The notes under the pieces are model-generated. The model was not told the DNA's origin and did no database searches. It worked only from the letters and a program-made list of their open reading frames with translations. The translations under genes and the position numbers were made by a program. 64,000 bases of DNA, from the NCBI GenBank assembly GCA_032718475.1, contig JAUCBJ010008361.1:35480-99479 (forward strand), read 5' to 3'. This document shows, piece by piece, positions 21,757 through 33,430 of the stretch. Position 1 is the first letter of the stretch. Each line of letters starts with the position of its first letter. Origin of the DNA: Nemertoderma westbladi. Its lineage: Eukaryota > Xenacoelomorpha > Nemertodermatida > Nemertodermatidae.

Positions 21757-23014
21757 CCCTATTACCACTGGGGTGTTTTGACCATTAGCACCACTGGGGG
21801 GGGGGGGCCGATTCGGCCCACCCACTATATTTTTGTAGTCGTCCAATGAAATCCTACAAAATTTGGGCTGTTGGTGAAACAACTATAGATGAACACTACC
21901 AAACCTTAAAAAATTTAAATTTCATAAGCAGGGTCTCATAATTTTGATGAAAAATAAACGTAGTCCCAGGACAAAATTACAAAATTTTTCGTTTTCTAAA
22001 AACTGATAGTGTGGCAGTGTTGGCTAGATTTAGTAGGTTTTTCAAGACGCTGAATCGAATGTGATTATATTCCACTTCCAAAAATTGAAGTGGATGCTAT
22101 TTTTCGTGCACCTAAGAAGTGGGCGTGGCACTTCAAATTTTGAAAAATTAGATATTCAGAAAATGCCCCTAATTTTTTTATTTCAACGCATCTTTATGGG
22201 TTTTCTGGGCCGCTGAATCGATTGAAAGTAATATAGAAGCCTGAAGACTGAGTGGTTCGCCATTTTTGGTGCACCAAAATTAGGGCGTGGCACTTCAAAT
22301 TTTGAAAAATACGAGATTCGGAAAATAAACCAAAATTGAAAATTTAACGAATTTATATAGGTTTTCCAGACCGCTGAATCGATTGAAAGTAATATAGAAG
22401 CCTGAAGACTTAGATGTTAGCCATTTTTTGAAATCAAAACTTTAGTGTTTTTTCCGAATAAAGTAATTTTGAAAATTTGAAGTGCCACGCCCTAATTTTG
22501 GTGCACCAAAAATGGCGAACCACTAAGTCTTCAGGCTTCTATATTACTTTCAATCGATTCAGCGCTCCAGAAAACCTATAAAAATGCTTTGCAAATCAAA
22601 ACTTTAGTGTATTTTCCGAATCTCGTATTTTTCAAAATTTGAAGTGCCACGCCCTAATTTTGGTGCACCAAAAATGGCGAACCACTACACTTACATACTT
22701 GTATAGAACATTAGAGTGATCCAAACCAATAAAAATAAATAAAAATAGCCCAAACATAAATAATTACTAAATCACGAATGACTTTGTAAAATTCGAAAAT
22801 TTCAAAAAATTTGGTGCTGGAGACCAAATTTTGAGGTGGTACCCACATCGAAAAGTAGAAATCCAATTGCAACGGCGTTTTTTGCAAAAGATGCGGCATT
22901 AAATTTGGCTAATTCTCACAAAAAAATGGGCCGGTACGTAATGTGGTTGCATAGTTACAGCAACTAAAAACTAGGAAGGGGCCGATTCGGCCCCCCCCCC
23001 CAGTGCTAATAGGG
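21757..23014. mobile_element. piggyBac-like MITE, 1258 bp, TTAA target duplication
   Basis: Ends CCCTATTA...TAATAGGG are inverted and flanked by TTAA on both sides (21753-21756, 23015-23018). Removing the insert and one TTAA restores the LINE frame across the break. Each end has a G- or C-run followed by a GCCGATTCGG-type motif; the left end also has a 20-odd-bp partial duplication of itself. Inside, a segment at about 22195-22320 recurs inverted at about 22475-22680, with TTTTGGTGCACCAAAA palindromes, so the interior can fold into long hairpins. There is no transposase. The TTAA site and CCC terminus are the basis for piggyBac-like. Confidence 0.85.
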
Positions 23015-23018
23015 TTAA

Positions 23019-23599
23019 TGTGGGGAAATAGCTACAACTATAACACGTCGAAAATAAAAGTAAAAATAAATAAGATAATCAGAGCAATAACATTTAGCCA
23101 TTACCAAGCGCATGCAGCACCTATTTATAAATCTCTACAAATCCTCCCACTAGAAAAATTATTTGACCTAGAAGTAGCTAAATTTATGTACGACATTAAC
23201 AAACATAAGAAAACTGAAACCATGCAAAAAATATTCCGTCACACAAGTACAATACACAAATATTCCACGCGCTCTGCTTCTACACAAAAGTTCTTTGTCC
23301 CTCGTGTCCGCTTACAACTTTCCCAAAATTCTATAAAATATACAGGACCTAAAATTTGGAATGATTTACCCTTAGAACTTAAAAACTCACTATCTAAAAA
23401 TGCCCTAGCAAATAAATTAAAAAACGTTTTCTTGATACCTTGTCTTGAAGCTGACGGTAAAGATTCCACAAATAAATTATCCACTTTGCGACTTAGGCAT
23501 ACTGTCCATACTCAAGTTAGACCTATACTGTATTTATCTATGTTTGACCTATATACAATAAAACATCTCCAATATATCCAATGTGCAGTATATTCCTGA
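23019..23599 (+). pseudogene. LINE ORF2 part 3: RT C-terminal domain
   Basis: Picks up the ORF2 frame straight after the MITE and ends with TGA at 23597-23599. It carries the conserved C-terminal layout of CR1/Jockey-type proteins (YKSLQILPLEKLFDLEVAKF, the Tyr/Arg-rich STIHKYSTRSAS, and KYTGPKIWNDLPLELK). No stop interrupts it. Confidence 0.8.
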
Positions 23600-23976
23600 T
23601 GGGTCCCACTAGCTAGCAACTGTTTCATAAACATGTTTTTTACATTCCGAGCACCTAAATTACACCCCCCCCCCCCCCCGCCTCTCCTGATCAGTCCACT
23701 AAACCTTTCACAGTCATGCACCAGTGGAAATCTATACTAGCTTTGCTACAACTGACCACTGGCTGCACCCCAACACCCCACGGCTACGGCATATTATCAT
23801 TAGGCCTATCATATCACCCACATTCATGAATAAATACTGAATTAAACATTTTATGGTGACCTTTGGTGTTGGGTTTTTGCAATATACTGTATAACGATAT
23901 CGAAAGGTGAACTTCCGAAATTAAAGGCCCGGGCCTATCCCGGATTGAAATTGAAATTGAAATTGAAATTGAACGG
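23600..23976 (+). repeat. LINE 3' UTR with ATTGAA tail
   Basis: Contains a C-run at about 23662-23680 and ends in about five ATTGAA hexamers (23944-23973), taken as the natural 3' tail. An RTE fragment starts directly after. Confidence 0.6.
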
Positions 23977-23977
23977 A

Positions 23978-24224
23978 GCAGGACAATGCTTTCGCCGTGA
24001 GGACCAGCCAGTGCATAATCGTGTTCTTTGGCAGCCTCATGGAGTGAATAAACATGGTGGATAGCCCATGACTTTCTTGAGACGTTTCTTAAAGAACACT
24101 GGTCTTGAAGATGCGGATGATCTAGCAAATGTCATGGGTGATAGGGAGTTGTGGCGGCGCAATTTTGTCGACAAGCCGGCACAGCATTCTTAAAAATGCA
24201 GCTGCAATGCAGCATGCCGATCCT
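23978..24224 (+). mobile_element. RTE-like LINE, 3'-end fragment
   Basis: 5'-truncated copy covering the last 70 or so codons (CFRREDQPVHN, then DADDLANVMGDRELWRRNF) and the 3' palindrome ending gccgatcct. It has several substitutions and a stop in the protein, so it is older than copies at 1 and 38624. Confidence 0.85.
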
Positions 24225-26782
24225 ATCCTAGGTGGTGACAAATTGTTATTAACTGCAATTTCGTACTAAGCAGTGCACAGTACAGCAGTACCGTACCGGT
24301 AGGCCTATTTCATTACTTCCGAGTCTCTATCGGATCACCAATTCAATGTGTTTTATCTTTTCAATTTCGTAAAAAATAGACGAGTGTTACTTTCTTGCAT
24401 ACGTTAAATACGTTAAATGTCTACGTTAAATAGAGTTCATGATTCTCGACAAGCAACCAAAATTTCTGCTCTGGAAAATGAGGCGTTCTGGAGAAATTAA
24501 ACATTTTCTAAAAACCACATAATCTGTTGTAGCTGACGTCAGACTGAATGAATTTTCACCAAACTTTATACAAATTTTCTAAACTTTCCCTCTACTACTG
24601 TACTTGCCTACTAAGTTTGGTTCAATTCCGAACCAGCGATGCCGAGAAATTCGCGTTCAAACATTTACCAGACAGACGGACGGACGTACGGACAAACGGA
24701 CAGACATGCCCCATTGGGGCCTATATGAACCGTATGCCAAGGCTCAACGACTACGTGTCTCGGCCAACAGTAATTTACCATATTACTCAGACATTGGACT
24801 GACAGGAAATTCAATAAACTATAATAATCATAATCATAAACGACTTGTCCTACAGGTACGGTAGATGAAACACAACATGAAACACTAGAATGATATCTAT
24901 AATGATAATATTGTGTTTTAACAGTCATTTTGTGATAGTTAGTTGGTTGTTTATTGACAAAATAGCAACAATCAGTGCAAAAATAGTCAACAATAAAGTA
25001 ACACAATATAGTGGAGCAGAAATTGTCCATAATACATTTATAATATTAATAATAATAGATACAATATTTCTAATATTAATAGATACAATATTTAAAATAT
25101 TAATAGATACAATATTAATAATATTAATAGATACAATATTTAAAATATTAATAGATACAATATTAATAATTGTTACGATATATGGCATTGTGCTCAAAAC
25201 AGCCCATTATACAATATAAAATAAAATAAGTTAGATAAGTGTGTTTGCAATGCAATCGCAGTATAATTAGATACGGTAAAAAAACCTACAAGTTTGGTTT
25301 ATATTCATTTCATTTTATACAGTATGTAGCATTTAGTACATATATACTGTATATTATAATAAAACCGCAGTGTATTTAATTACGGTGGCAAAAACCTATA
25401 ATTCTAGTATAGATATTTGCCGTTATATAGTATCTACCAAATCTACCTAATAATTGTGCTAAAATCGCTTGTATTTCTGTATTAATCAATACAGTAATTG
25501 TGTTTAATTTACGTTAAAATACGTTTTTAATTATTGTCAAATTAAGTTAGGACAAATTTCGATTTCCTGCTCGCTAATTGGACGAACATCCAGCTGGACA
25601 TCGTATGATCATGTGATTGTTAATAGGATTGCGTCATTATAGGCCGCCATCTTTAATTTCCGTTAAATCGAGTTTTTGCAGTGCCGGAACTTTACTGTTT
25701 TTCTGCTCTACAATGTGACTTTGATAATTGATTACTGGTGCTGATTACTGATTATGATTATTCTGATTGATTAAAAACTGCTAAAATGTGATTTGTTTCT
25801 AACCTTTACTTCTCTACTCTCAACTGTCAGAATGTTGCATGCAATTTACGCTTGTGCGGTAACAGCTTACTTTAGCATGTTGGGCTGAGGGATACAGTGC
25901 GGGAGCGTCAGTAGGTGAATCAGTAGGTGACCTGGATGTTTCACGCCAAATGTGGCACGCTAATGTGATATCTTTATTGAGCTAATGTTACACGCTAATG
26001 TGATACGCTAATGTGGCTAATGTAATACTGGTACGCTAATTCGGCATGCTAATTTGGCATACTAATGCGTTACGGCAGGCATGATTCTTGTATTGTTGGG
26101 CGAATGTTTGGCTATTTGTTGTGATGTTTTAGATAGGCGCTATATTCTTGACTGTTTTCTATTTATAAATAAAATGCTTGCTTGAATTACAGTTTGGGTA
26201 AGTAATACAGTATTTAGGCTAAATCTAGTGTAACCCAGTAGCGTAACTAGTTTGTTACAATTCTGGAATAAAACTAATTTTGGTAGTTAGTGATCCTGTA
26301 TGTTTAAATAAATCTAGTTCCTACAAATATTTAGGGTGAATAAAATTAGTATGCAGCATAGTGGAGAGCATAGTGCAGCATAGTGCATCATAGTGGAGAG
26401 TAGTTTAGTTTGTTTACGTATAGGAATTATTTAAACTGATCTACGCTATGCGGTTATCTTAAAAGGGGTGGGTTCGCCAGTTCTACAATTAGCCGAAAGT
26501 GTCACAGGCAGTGGAATTGCTGATTACAGTCAGCTCCAGGCAGGCATAAGAGTACTTTGGTCCAAACCCGATACTTGTCCGTTTGTAAAATATTAAATAT
26601 TCTCCGAAACAACACTCGATTGTCTAGTGAATTGCACCCTTCTCTACGAATGGTGAACAGACTGAGTGCTAAGTCACCTGCACTCATTTTCGTGGCTTAG
26701 GAAGTCAGAACCGGAGTCAATGTTTTGGTTGATTTAGATTCGGCTTGCTTTTGCTTGATTAGCTTGATATGTGATAGCTTGT
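24225..26782. other. AT-rich intron-like sequence with short tandem repeats
   Basis: No gene seen. At 24660-24710 there are GGAC/CAGA-type repeats (QTDGRTD when translated). At 25030-25175 is an ATATTAATAGATACA array. At about 25950-26070 there is a loose repeat of ACGCTAATGTGAT-type units, and at 26350-26400 AGCATAGTGGAGAGC-type units. Confidence 0.5.
25030..25175 (+). repeat. ATTAATAGATACAATATT tandem array
   Basis: Alternating units of about 15 and 18 bp; the same array occurs at 27565-27710, so the two stretches belong to one dispersed family. Confidence 0.75.
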
Positions 26783-26786
26783 TTAA

Positions 26787-27501
26787 GGGGGGGGTACACC
26801 ATTTTCGGACTACTCTTCGATTTATCACTCTCAGCGTTTCAAAATTGTTTGGTTTTGGCTATAATTTGGAATATAAGTGCCTAAGATGCTATTCTACATG
26901 ACAGGTTAGAAAATTTTTATTTTTCGCTATTTAATATTAGTTAATACTAGTTAACAACCAAAAAAACTTGGTTGCGCTTAAAACCCTAAGGCTTTTTCAG
27001 TTTTGAATCTAATCACATGAAAGTTTTTTTATATGATAGATCAAAGATGGGGCAACATAACTATCAGGCGAAATTTTGTGAAAATAATTCTGCACCGCTA
27101 GGTGGCGCTGCAAATTTATGCCTAATTTTCAGGTTTGTTATAAATCGTATTAAATTTTATTAACAAATAATTTCGAAAAGTTGTCTGATACTTTTATGCA
27201 GGGTGGCTATGTAAACACCCACAGATAGTTTCAGACTAATTGCTCAAAAATTGTAGAAGTAGTAGGGTTTTGAAGTTGACAATTTCATAAAAAAAATATT
27301 TGGAGATAATCGACCTTTCATTATACATAGTAATAGTAATTTCAATAGGAATCCCTAAATGGAAATTGTTATAACTTAAAAACTAAAAGAGCTATTAAAT
27401 AGCGGTTTTCAGATTTGGAAACACCATTCAATGGTGCATTATAATAGATCATAAAAAAAATTTCGACATATTTTTGACCAAAATGGTGTACCCCCCCCCC
27501 C
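26787..27501. mobile_element. TTAA-flanked MITE with poly-G/C termini, 715 bp
   Basis: Left end GGGGGGGGTACACCATTTT and right end AAAATGGTGTACCCCCCCCC are inverted and flanked by TTAA (26783-26786, 27502-27505). No coding capacity is visible. The TTAA site agrees with piggyBac-type insertion, but the ends differ from those of the MITE at 21757, so it is a separate family. Confidence 0.8.
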
Positions 27502-27564
27502 TTAAACCCGTGTGTTCTATTGGAAAACACAAACATATCAAAAGAATGAAATACTTGGGTATTT

Positions 27565-27710
27565 TCTTTACAATAATATTAATAGATACAATATTATTAA
27601 TATTAACATATATAATATTAATAATATTAATAGATACAATATTAATAATATCAATAGATACAATATTAATAAAATTAATAGATACAATATTAATAGGTTA
27701 GTGATTAATA
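27565..27710 (+). repeat. ATTAATAGATACAATATT tandem array, second copy
   Basis: Same unit as at 25030-25175. It lies next to intron sequence shared with the EGF exon flanks. Confidence 0.7.
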
Positions 27711-28099
27711 AATATATATATAAAAAATAATAATTTCTTCCAGAAACTTTTATACCAACATTGCCATATCAATTATTAATAATAGCCTTCTGTATTTTAC
27801 AATACACACATCTAATAATGTGTAATAATGCTAATACTACGGTGGTGATTTCCGGCCATTTACTACTTTTTTAGTATTTTTTTCATTTTTTTCGAAACTA
27901 AGTATTTTTTTAATTTTTTTCGAAACTAAGTATTTTTTTCATTTTTTCGAAAGTATTTTTTTCATTTTTTTCGAAAGTATTTTTTTCATTTATTGGATAA
28001 TGTTTCTTAACTGTTCAATATTATTATAATATTATGTGCTGTAATTGTTTTTCTGTATTGAAATGACCCAATGTTAAATAGCTAATTTATATTACTGTA

Positions 28100-28888
28100 A
28101 TGGAAGAGGCTTTTCATGACTATTTTGATCACGGCTATTCGTATGACGAAATTAGGAAACTTTGCAAGGAAAACCACAATGTGATTGTGTCTACAAGGAC
28201 AATTCGACGTCACATGCATCGACTTAACCTTAGAAAACAATTTAATGTAGGAGATATCCCACATATAGTGGCAGCAATTAAACGCGAACCATCATGTGGC
28301 TACCGGCACATGAAGATAATTATGTTTAAAAAATATGGGATATTTGCCCGTGAAGAAGTTGTTTATTGCATTCAGCGAGTTATTGATTCTGATGGTGTTA
28401 AAAGTCGAATAGGTCATAAAACCGTACCTCGGGTGTATCATTCCTTGGGACCAAATTTCCTTCATCATATTGATGGTTGGGATAAATTAAAACCATATGG
28501 TTTGGCTGTCCACAGTTCCATAGACGGATATAGCCGTAAGTTAATCTGGCTAAAGTGCGGTTCATCAAATAACGATCCATTCATTATAGGGCAATATTTC
28601 ATAGATAGCATAAATGAACTTGGCGGAGTGCCTCATGTAATACGTTCAGACATAGGGACCGAGAACGTTAATGATGAGTTAATACAACGTTATTTAAGAT
28701 CATTCAATGAAGGAAGACGGTCGAGCTGCTGCCGATTCCACTCATCTCAAAGGGAAGAGCTCAAGAAACTTTTATACTTGGATTCGCCAAATTATCTTTA
28801 TCAAATTGATAACACAGTGGATGTCCAAATTATGGGGAATATGGCATACACTAAACCACACTGTAAGGAGTCAATTTTCGGCATTTGA
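28100..28888 (+). pseudogene. IS3EU-like DDE integrase/transposase, decayed C-terminus
   Basis: From ATG 28100. Residues 1-60 form a helix-turn-helix part (STRTIRRHMHRLNLR). Then comes an IS3-type CGYRHMK segment, and the catalytic core: first Asp in HHIDGWDKLKPYG, a SIDGYSRKLIWL strand, second Asp in IRSDIGTENV. After about residue 195 the sequence departs from the family, and the region where the third acidic residue (Glu, in an NQRIE-like motif) should stand is scrambled by frameshift; the adjacent frame at 28707-28937 carries similar residues. The enzyme is therefore likely inactive. It would cut and join the transposon ends. Confidence 0.75.
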
Positions 28889-29005
28889 ACATCGGCTTTG
28901 GAATTATTCTGAGTTTCAGACTTTAGCCAAACATTAGACGGCTTTGATTATAGGAACGTATAACTGTTATCGGTCAGTACACACGAACCATACATACCTG
29001 TCCTA

Positions 29006-29691
29006 CCGCATTATTTTACTTCTGTTTACTGTCGGTTATTAATTGTTATAAGTTGATGGATATGTTGTTATATTTGGAGAATATCGATAAATAATCATAA
29101 AACCCCAATCTTCTTGATATACTGAAGGTAAGAGGGACCCGTTACCTGTAGCAATTGCGACTTACATTATAGTGGTTTTGGAGTGAATTGAATGCTATTT
29201 CATAATCCCTACATGTGTCAGTTGCTATTCTCCTTATATATGATCAAATTTAGTGAAGGTCGGCAGATCAGTCTGCAGCAGTGTGCGGTAGTGTGCATGA
29301 GTGTGACAGATAACAAAGCATTTCCTAAAGAATGCGCTTTATACGAAAATCATTAGCCATCCCGTTGTGTTTAGTGTAAGTCATAACTCTGTTTACATAC
29401 TTAGAGCGCCACGTCCTAAAGGAACTGTTAATATTTCCCGAAAGTGAATAATATTTGTCAGAGATATTATAGTAACGAGCAATCGAATAATACAGTAAGT
29501 CTACACCGCAATAAGGTCAGAGCATCCGAATCCAGTCTCCCTTAACCGTGGGTGAATGATCGCGCATAGGCTGGCTTCGGCTAATGTAACTTTATGTGTA
29601 TGAAATACTTGTTATAGGCTAAAGTCGATTTATAAACTAGAAGACACCTAAAATTGGCAGGTTAAACTGCTAAAGGTCTAAAAGCGCGAAC
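29006..29691 (+). repeat. Diverged, 5'-truncated LTR related to element A
   Basis: Aligns by eye to 9290-9979 of element A's LTR, sharing GCGCCACGTCCTAAAGGAAC, the GGCAGGTTAAACTGCTAAAG stretch and the end GCGCGAACA. Many substitutions and small gaps make it far older than element A. The 5' part of the LTR is absent, and no internal BEL sequence is attached. Confidence 0.85.
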
Positions 29692-29764
29692 AATCATCGA
29701 AATGTTTCCAAGCTAATAAACTCGATTTCAACGTTTCCGTTAAAGTCAGTCAGTCCGCGTCACG

Positions 29765-30980
29765 TCAGTCCGCGTTCATGTCAATGCCCTTCACACTGAA
29801 TGTAATGCCTTGCAAAGAAGAAACTTCGTTACTACCTGAAGCATGAACTGAAGACATGTTAACATTAACTACCTCAGCAGATTGCGAACCACCCTCTAAA
29901 ACATCACCAAAAAATTCAACTTTATCATGTTGATTTGAAAGGACATCACTACATGAAGGTTGGGCAGAAGACATGTCAACATTAACAAGATCAATAATAT
30001 TATTATTAGTATTATCCAAGTGGGCAATGCGTCGACTAGCGAGTTCCTCACGGGATAATGGAGTAGGCTGAGGTAGCCAAACAGCTTCTTCTAAGCATTC
30101 TATTACCGAATCGTCAGGCGATTTCAAAGGATCAACCTCTTCCGATACGGTAAATTCAATATCATTTGCACAACTGAGACAAACAGATTCACTAACGTGG
30201 CCGAGTTTTGTAAAATACTGGGCACATTAAACGTCTACCATCAGAATTCTCGATAGGTACTGGTACATATTATCGGCTGATTATCTGTAGAAGCACTGAT
30301 CAATGATGATTAATTACCACTATTCAATGTTGCGTCTATATTTGGTTTCGGTTTCGGGTACCCAATAACAATGGGGCGAATGCGCCAGGACTCAACACAT
30401 CTCTGAGCACAGTAGGCCTACTCTCGCAAACTATCATATACGGCTAAATCATCATTGTCCTGATTCACTAAGGTAAAGTGATGGTACTGGGACCTGGCAA
30501 ATGGTAGTTCCAATTGACGTAATTGCTTGTTTTCACCGTTTGGGAATATAATAGAAACAACTTCTTTAATTGTGTCTTCAACACTTGCATCCATTTGAAC
30601 TGTAATTCGTAATTTCGATCCTTCACCCAACAGGTTCCGAATAAGCTGAGGACGACCACTTTAAAAGAGAACGTCACATAACTGTACTTCGCCATTCCAC
30701 GTCCACTGCTTTTACCACTATTTTTTAGTCGTCTTATAGATTTTCCAATGCCTGGACGATTGAAACATATGGGATGTTTGGAACCAGTGTCTATACAGTA
30801 GACCTAGAAGCACATTCTCTCCCAGATGTTTGGGCACCACCACCACCACTAATATGTTGGTTGATAACATCCATCCAACCTCCATCACTCCAAACATTTC
30901 CCGATGAACATTTTCAAATAGTGTCCTCCTTGAAGCCATGGACAGTTCTAGGTCCCTGCACGCACACATAGGTATCAATC
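29765..30980 (-). pseudogene. Minus-strand ORF remnants of the IS3EU-like element
   Basis: Reading the minus strand from 30980 downward, fragments in shifting frames give RPGIGKSIRRLKNSG, then GEGSKLRITVQMDASVEDT with EVVSIIFPNGENKQLRQLEL (30418-30630), then an acidic Ser/Asn-rich segment (29765-30127, SPDDSVIECLEEA). Vertebrate and invertebrate elements with this integrase often carry a second gene of the G2/M-phase-specific E3 ligase (HECT-like) type whose N-terminus looks similar; that link is recalled and unproven. No intact frame is present. Confidence 0.4.
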
Positions 30981-31586
30981 AGAATATATGTAGGCCTGTA
31001 CTATTCACTATTCTACTGTATAACGTTCTACTGTAATGGTATTTATGGTAGTAGTCTACTACTGTAAGCTAGGCTACTACTGTATATTCAATCCACCGCT
31101 ATAAATGACAAGACAAAAATGTCATTATAACTACTGTAACCAAAGAGATTACCAAAATGTATGCCCGCAAACAGGAACGACCTATTTGTTACTGACAAGG
31201 ACGTAAACAAAAGAATTAGGCCTTCTACCGGACCGGAACTAACACTGTACTGACACAGTGAAAAGGGCCTATTGTCCCACTACTGTACATTACCACATTA
31301 CTCTACTGCATATGAATAGGAAATGAAACGAAAAGCCTGAAATCACTACATAAAGAATGAAAAAAAATTTTCGAAAAAAATACTTATTTTTGAAAAAAAT
31401 TAAAATAATACTTACTTTCGAAAAAAAAAATGAAAAAAATACTTACTTTCGAAAAAAAATGAAAAAATACTTACTTTCAAAAAAAAAATGAAAAAAATAC
31501 TTACTTTCGAAAAAAATGAAAAAAATACTCGATAAAGTAGTAAATGGCCGGAAATCACCACCGTATAATACACATTTATATATTAC

Positions 31587-31727
31587 CTTGGCAAATCTCT
31601 GGAAAGGCGGTTGGTATGAATCCAACTTTACATTCACATTGATAGCTTCCCTCATTGTTTGTACAACTTCCAGTTGTAGTGGCACTTTCAATGCATCCGT
31701 GAGTACCATCAGCGCACTCATCTACAT
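31587..31727 (-). CDS. Calcium-binding EGF-like domain exon (middle of three)
   Basis: 141 bp, acceptor AATCAACAG before it and donor GTAATATA after it on the minus strand, phase 1 at both ends. It encodes [27 protein letters not shown] and GFIP before the last cysteine, a complete six-cysteine cbEGF module. It is one codon shorter than the exon at 4648-4791 (a missing residue before the last cysteine) and very similar in the middle. Intron sequence on both sides is shared with the other two exons; on the left it is split by the IS3EU-like transposon. Confidence 0.8.
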
Positions 31728-31984
31728 CTGTTGATTAATTTATAATATTATTTATATTATTGTGATATTTAAAACAAGCCACCAAGTAGGATAATCGAAA
31801 ACAAACAAACTGAGTTTTCCACCCTACTGGGGTATTTACTACACTTGCATGGTTGTAGTTGAGCTATTGTGAATTCTGTTCCTGACTTCGCCACAAAAAA
31901 TGTATAGACAGAAGGCAGAGTATCATCTGAACTCCTACCTGAGCCGAAATTACCCTCAAATGGAGGAGGTCCCATGCCAGAAAC

Positions 31985-32225
31985 AGTAGTTGATTATAAG
32001 TTCATCATTTCATAGTTATATTTGACACTTTATAGTGTCAACGATAGCTTGCAACAAAATACCACAGTCAGGAAAATAACTTTAAAACAGTAGTTGATTA
32101 TAAGTTCATCATTTTATAGTTATATTTGCACACTTTATAGTGTCAACGATAGCTTGCAACAAAATACCACAGTCAGGAAAATAACTTTAAAACAGTAGTT
32201 GATTATAAGTTCATCATTGATTTTT
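31985..32225 (+). repeat. About 105-bp tandem repeat
   Basis: Units of AACAGTAGTTGATTATAAGT, then a TTATAGTGTCAACGATAGC stretch and ACCACAGTCAGG, present about 2.3 times directly before the larger minisatellite. Confidence 0.85.
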
Positions 32226-32239
32226 CATCATTGATATAT

Positions 32240-33430
32240 TTTTACTAACGCCAGGATTTTCTCAGCTACTCCCCTAATAAAGTATTGTTATATATTTAAT
32301 AACGCCAAGATTTTCTTAGCCAACGCCCCTAACAAATTATTGTTATATTTTTACTAACGCCAAAAATTTCTTAGCTAACTCCTCTAACAAATTCTTGTTA
32401 TATTTTTACTAACGCCAAGATTTTCTTAGCTAACTCCCCTAACAAAGTATTGTTATATATTTAATAACGCCAAGATTTTCTTAGCCAACTCCCCTAACAA
32501 ATTATTGTTATATTTTTACTAACGCCAAGATTTTCTCAGCTAACTCCCCTAACAAAGTATTGTTATATTTTTACTAACGCCAAGATTTTCTCAGCTAACT
32601 CCCCTAACAAAGTATTGTTATATTTTTACTAACGCCAAGATTTTCTCAGCTAACTCCCCTAACAAAGTATTGTTATATTTTTACTAACGCCAAGATTTTC
32701 TCAGCTAACTCCCCTAACAAAGTATTGTTATATTTTTACTAACGCCAAGATTTTCTCAGCTAACTCCCCTAACAAAGTATTGTTATATTTTTACTAACGC
32801 CAAGATTTTCTCAGCTAACTCCCCTAACAAAGTATTGTTATATTATTTACTAACGCCAAGATTTTCTCAGCTAACTCCCCTAACAAAGTATTGTTATATT
32901 ATTTACTAACGCCAAGATTTTCTCAGCTAACTCCCCTAACAAAGTATTGTTATATTATTTACTAACGCCAAGATTTTCTCAGCTAACTCCCCTAACAAAG
33001 TATTGTTATATTATTTACTAACGCCAAGATTTTCTCAGCTAACTCCCCTAACAAATTATTGTTATATTTTTACTAACGCCAAGATTTTCTCAGCTAACTC
33101 CCCTAACAAAGTATTGTTATATTTTTACTAACGCCAAGATTTTCTCAGCTAACTCCCCTAACAAAGTATTGTTATATTATTTACTAACGCCAAGATTTTC
33201 TCAGCTAACTCCCCTAACAAAGTATTGTTATATTTTTACTAACGCCAAGATTTTCTCAGCTAACTCCCCTAACAAAGTATTGTTATATTATTTACTAACG
33301 CCAAGATTTTCTCAGCTAACTCCTCTAACAAAGTATTGTTATATTTTTACTAACGCCAAGATTTTCTCAGCTAACTCCCCTAACAAAGTATTGTTATATT
33401 TTTACTAACGCCAAAATTTTCTTAGCTAAC
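32240..33430 (+). repeat. 55-58-bp minisatellite array, about 21 copies
   Basis: Unit: TTACTAACGCCAAGATTTTC, TCAGCTAACTCCCCTAACAA, AGTATTGTTATATTTT. The first four or so units at the left edge are diverged, the centre is almost uniform, and a small length variant (TATTATTTACT versus TATTTTTACT) alternates. The pattern fits recent expansion from the middle. Its open frame is an effect of the repeat. Confidence 0.92.

Larger units (their letters stand above)
5500..23976 (+). mobile_element. CR1/L2/Jockey-type LINE, interrupted by two nested insertions
   Basis: ORF1 (5636-6513), ORF2 part 1 (6920-8755), part 2 (20715-21756) and part 3 (23019-23599) form one element once the BEL element (8756-20714) and the TTAA-flanked MITE (21757-23014) are removed; each break falls exactly at an insertion with a target duplication. 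The 3' UTR ends in ATTGAA hexamer repeats at about 23944-23973, a tail type seen in CR1/L2-like LINEs. The 5' border near 5500 is approximate. Confidence 0.75.
27838..31565. mobile_element. IS3EU-like DNA transposon, 3.7 kb
   Basis: Inverted termini TACGGTGGTGATTTCCGGCC (27838) and its complement (ending 31565), followed inward by AT-rich TTTTTTCGAAA repeats on both sides. The 6-bp direct repeat TAATAC flanks it (27832-27837, 31566-31571). It contains an integrase-like gene on the plus strand and remnants of an ORF on the minus strand. IS3EU transposons are known for 6-bp duplications and an IS3-like DDE integrase, which fits. It landed in the intron-side repeat beside an EGF exon and has itself received a BEL LTR piece (29006-29691). 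Confidence 0.75.

Noticed and set aside
24548-24864. Short frames containing QTDGRTDKRTD
   Set aside because: Caused by GGAC/CAGA simple repeats within a dispersed repeat; no gene support.
24925-25219. Ile/Asn-rich frames on both strands
   Set aside because: Translation of the ATTAATAGATACA tandem array.
31769-31975. Possible further minus-strand exon (GPPPFEGNFGSG)
   Set aside because: A GT donor follows but no AG acceptor is found upstream in a fitting place, and there is no domain similarity.
32240-33430. Open frame through the 55-58-bp array
   Set aside because: The frame is a by-product of the repeat length and has no protein-like composition or start context.
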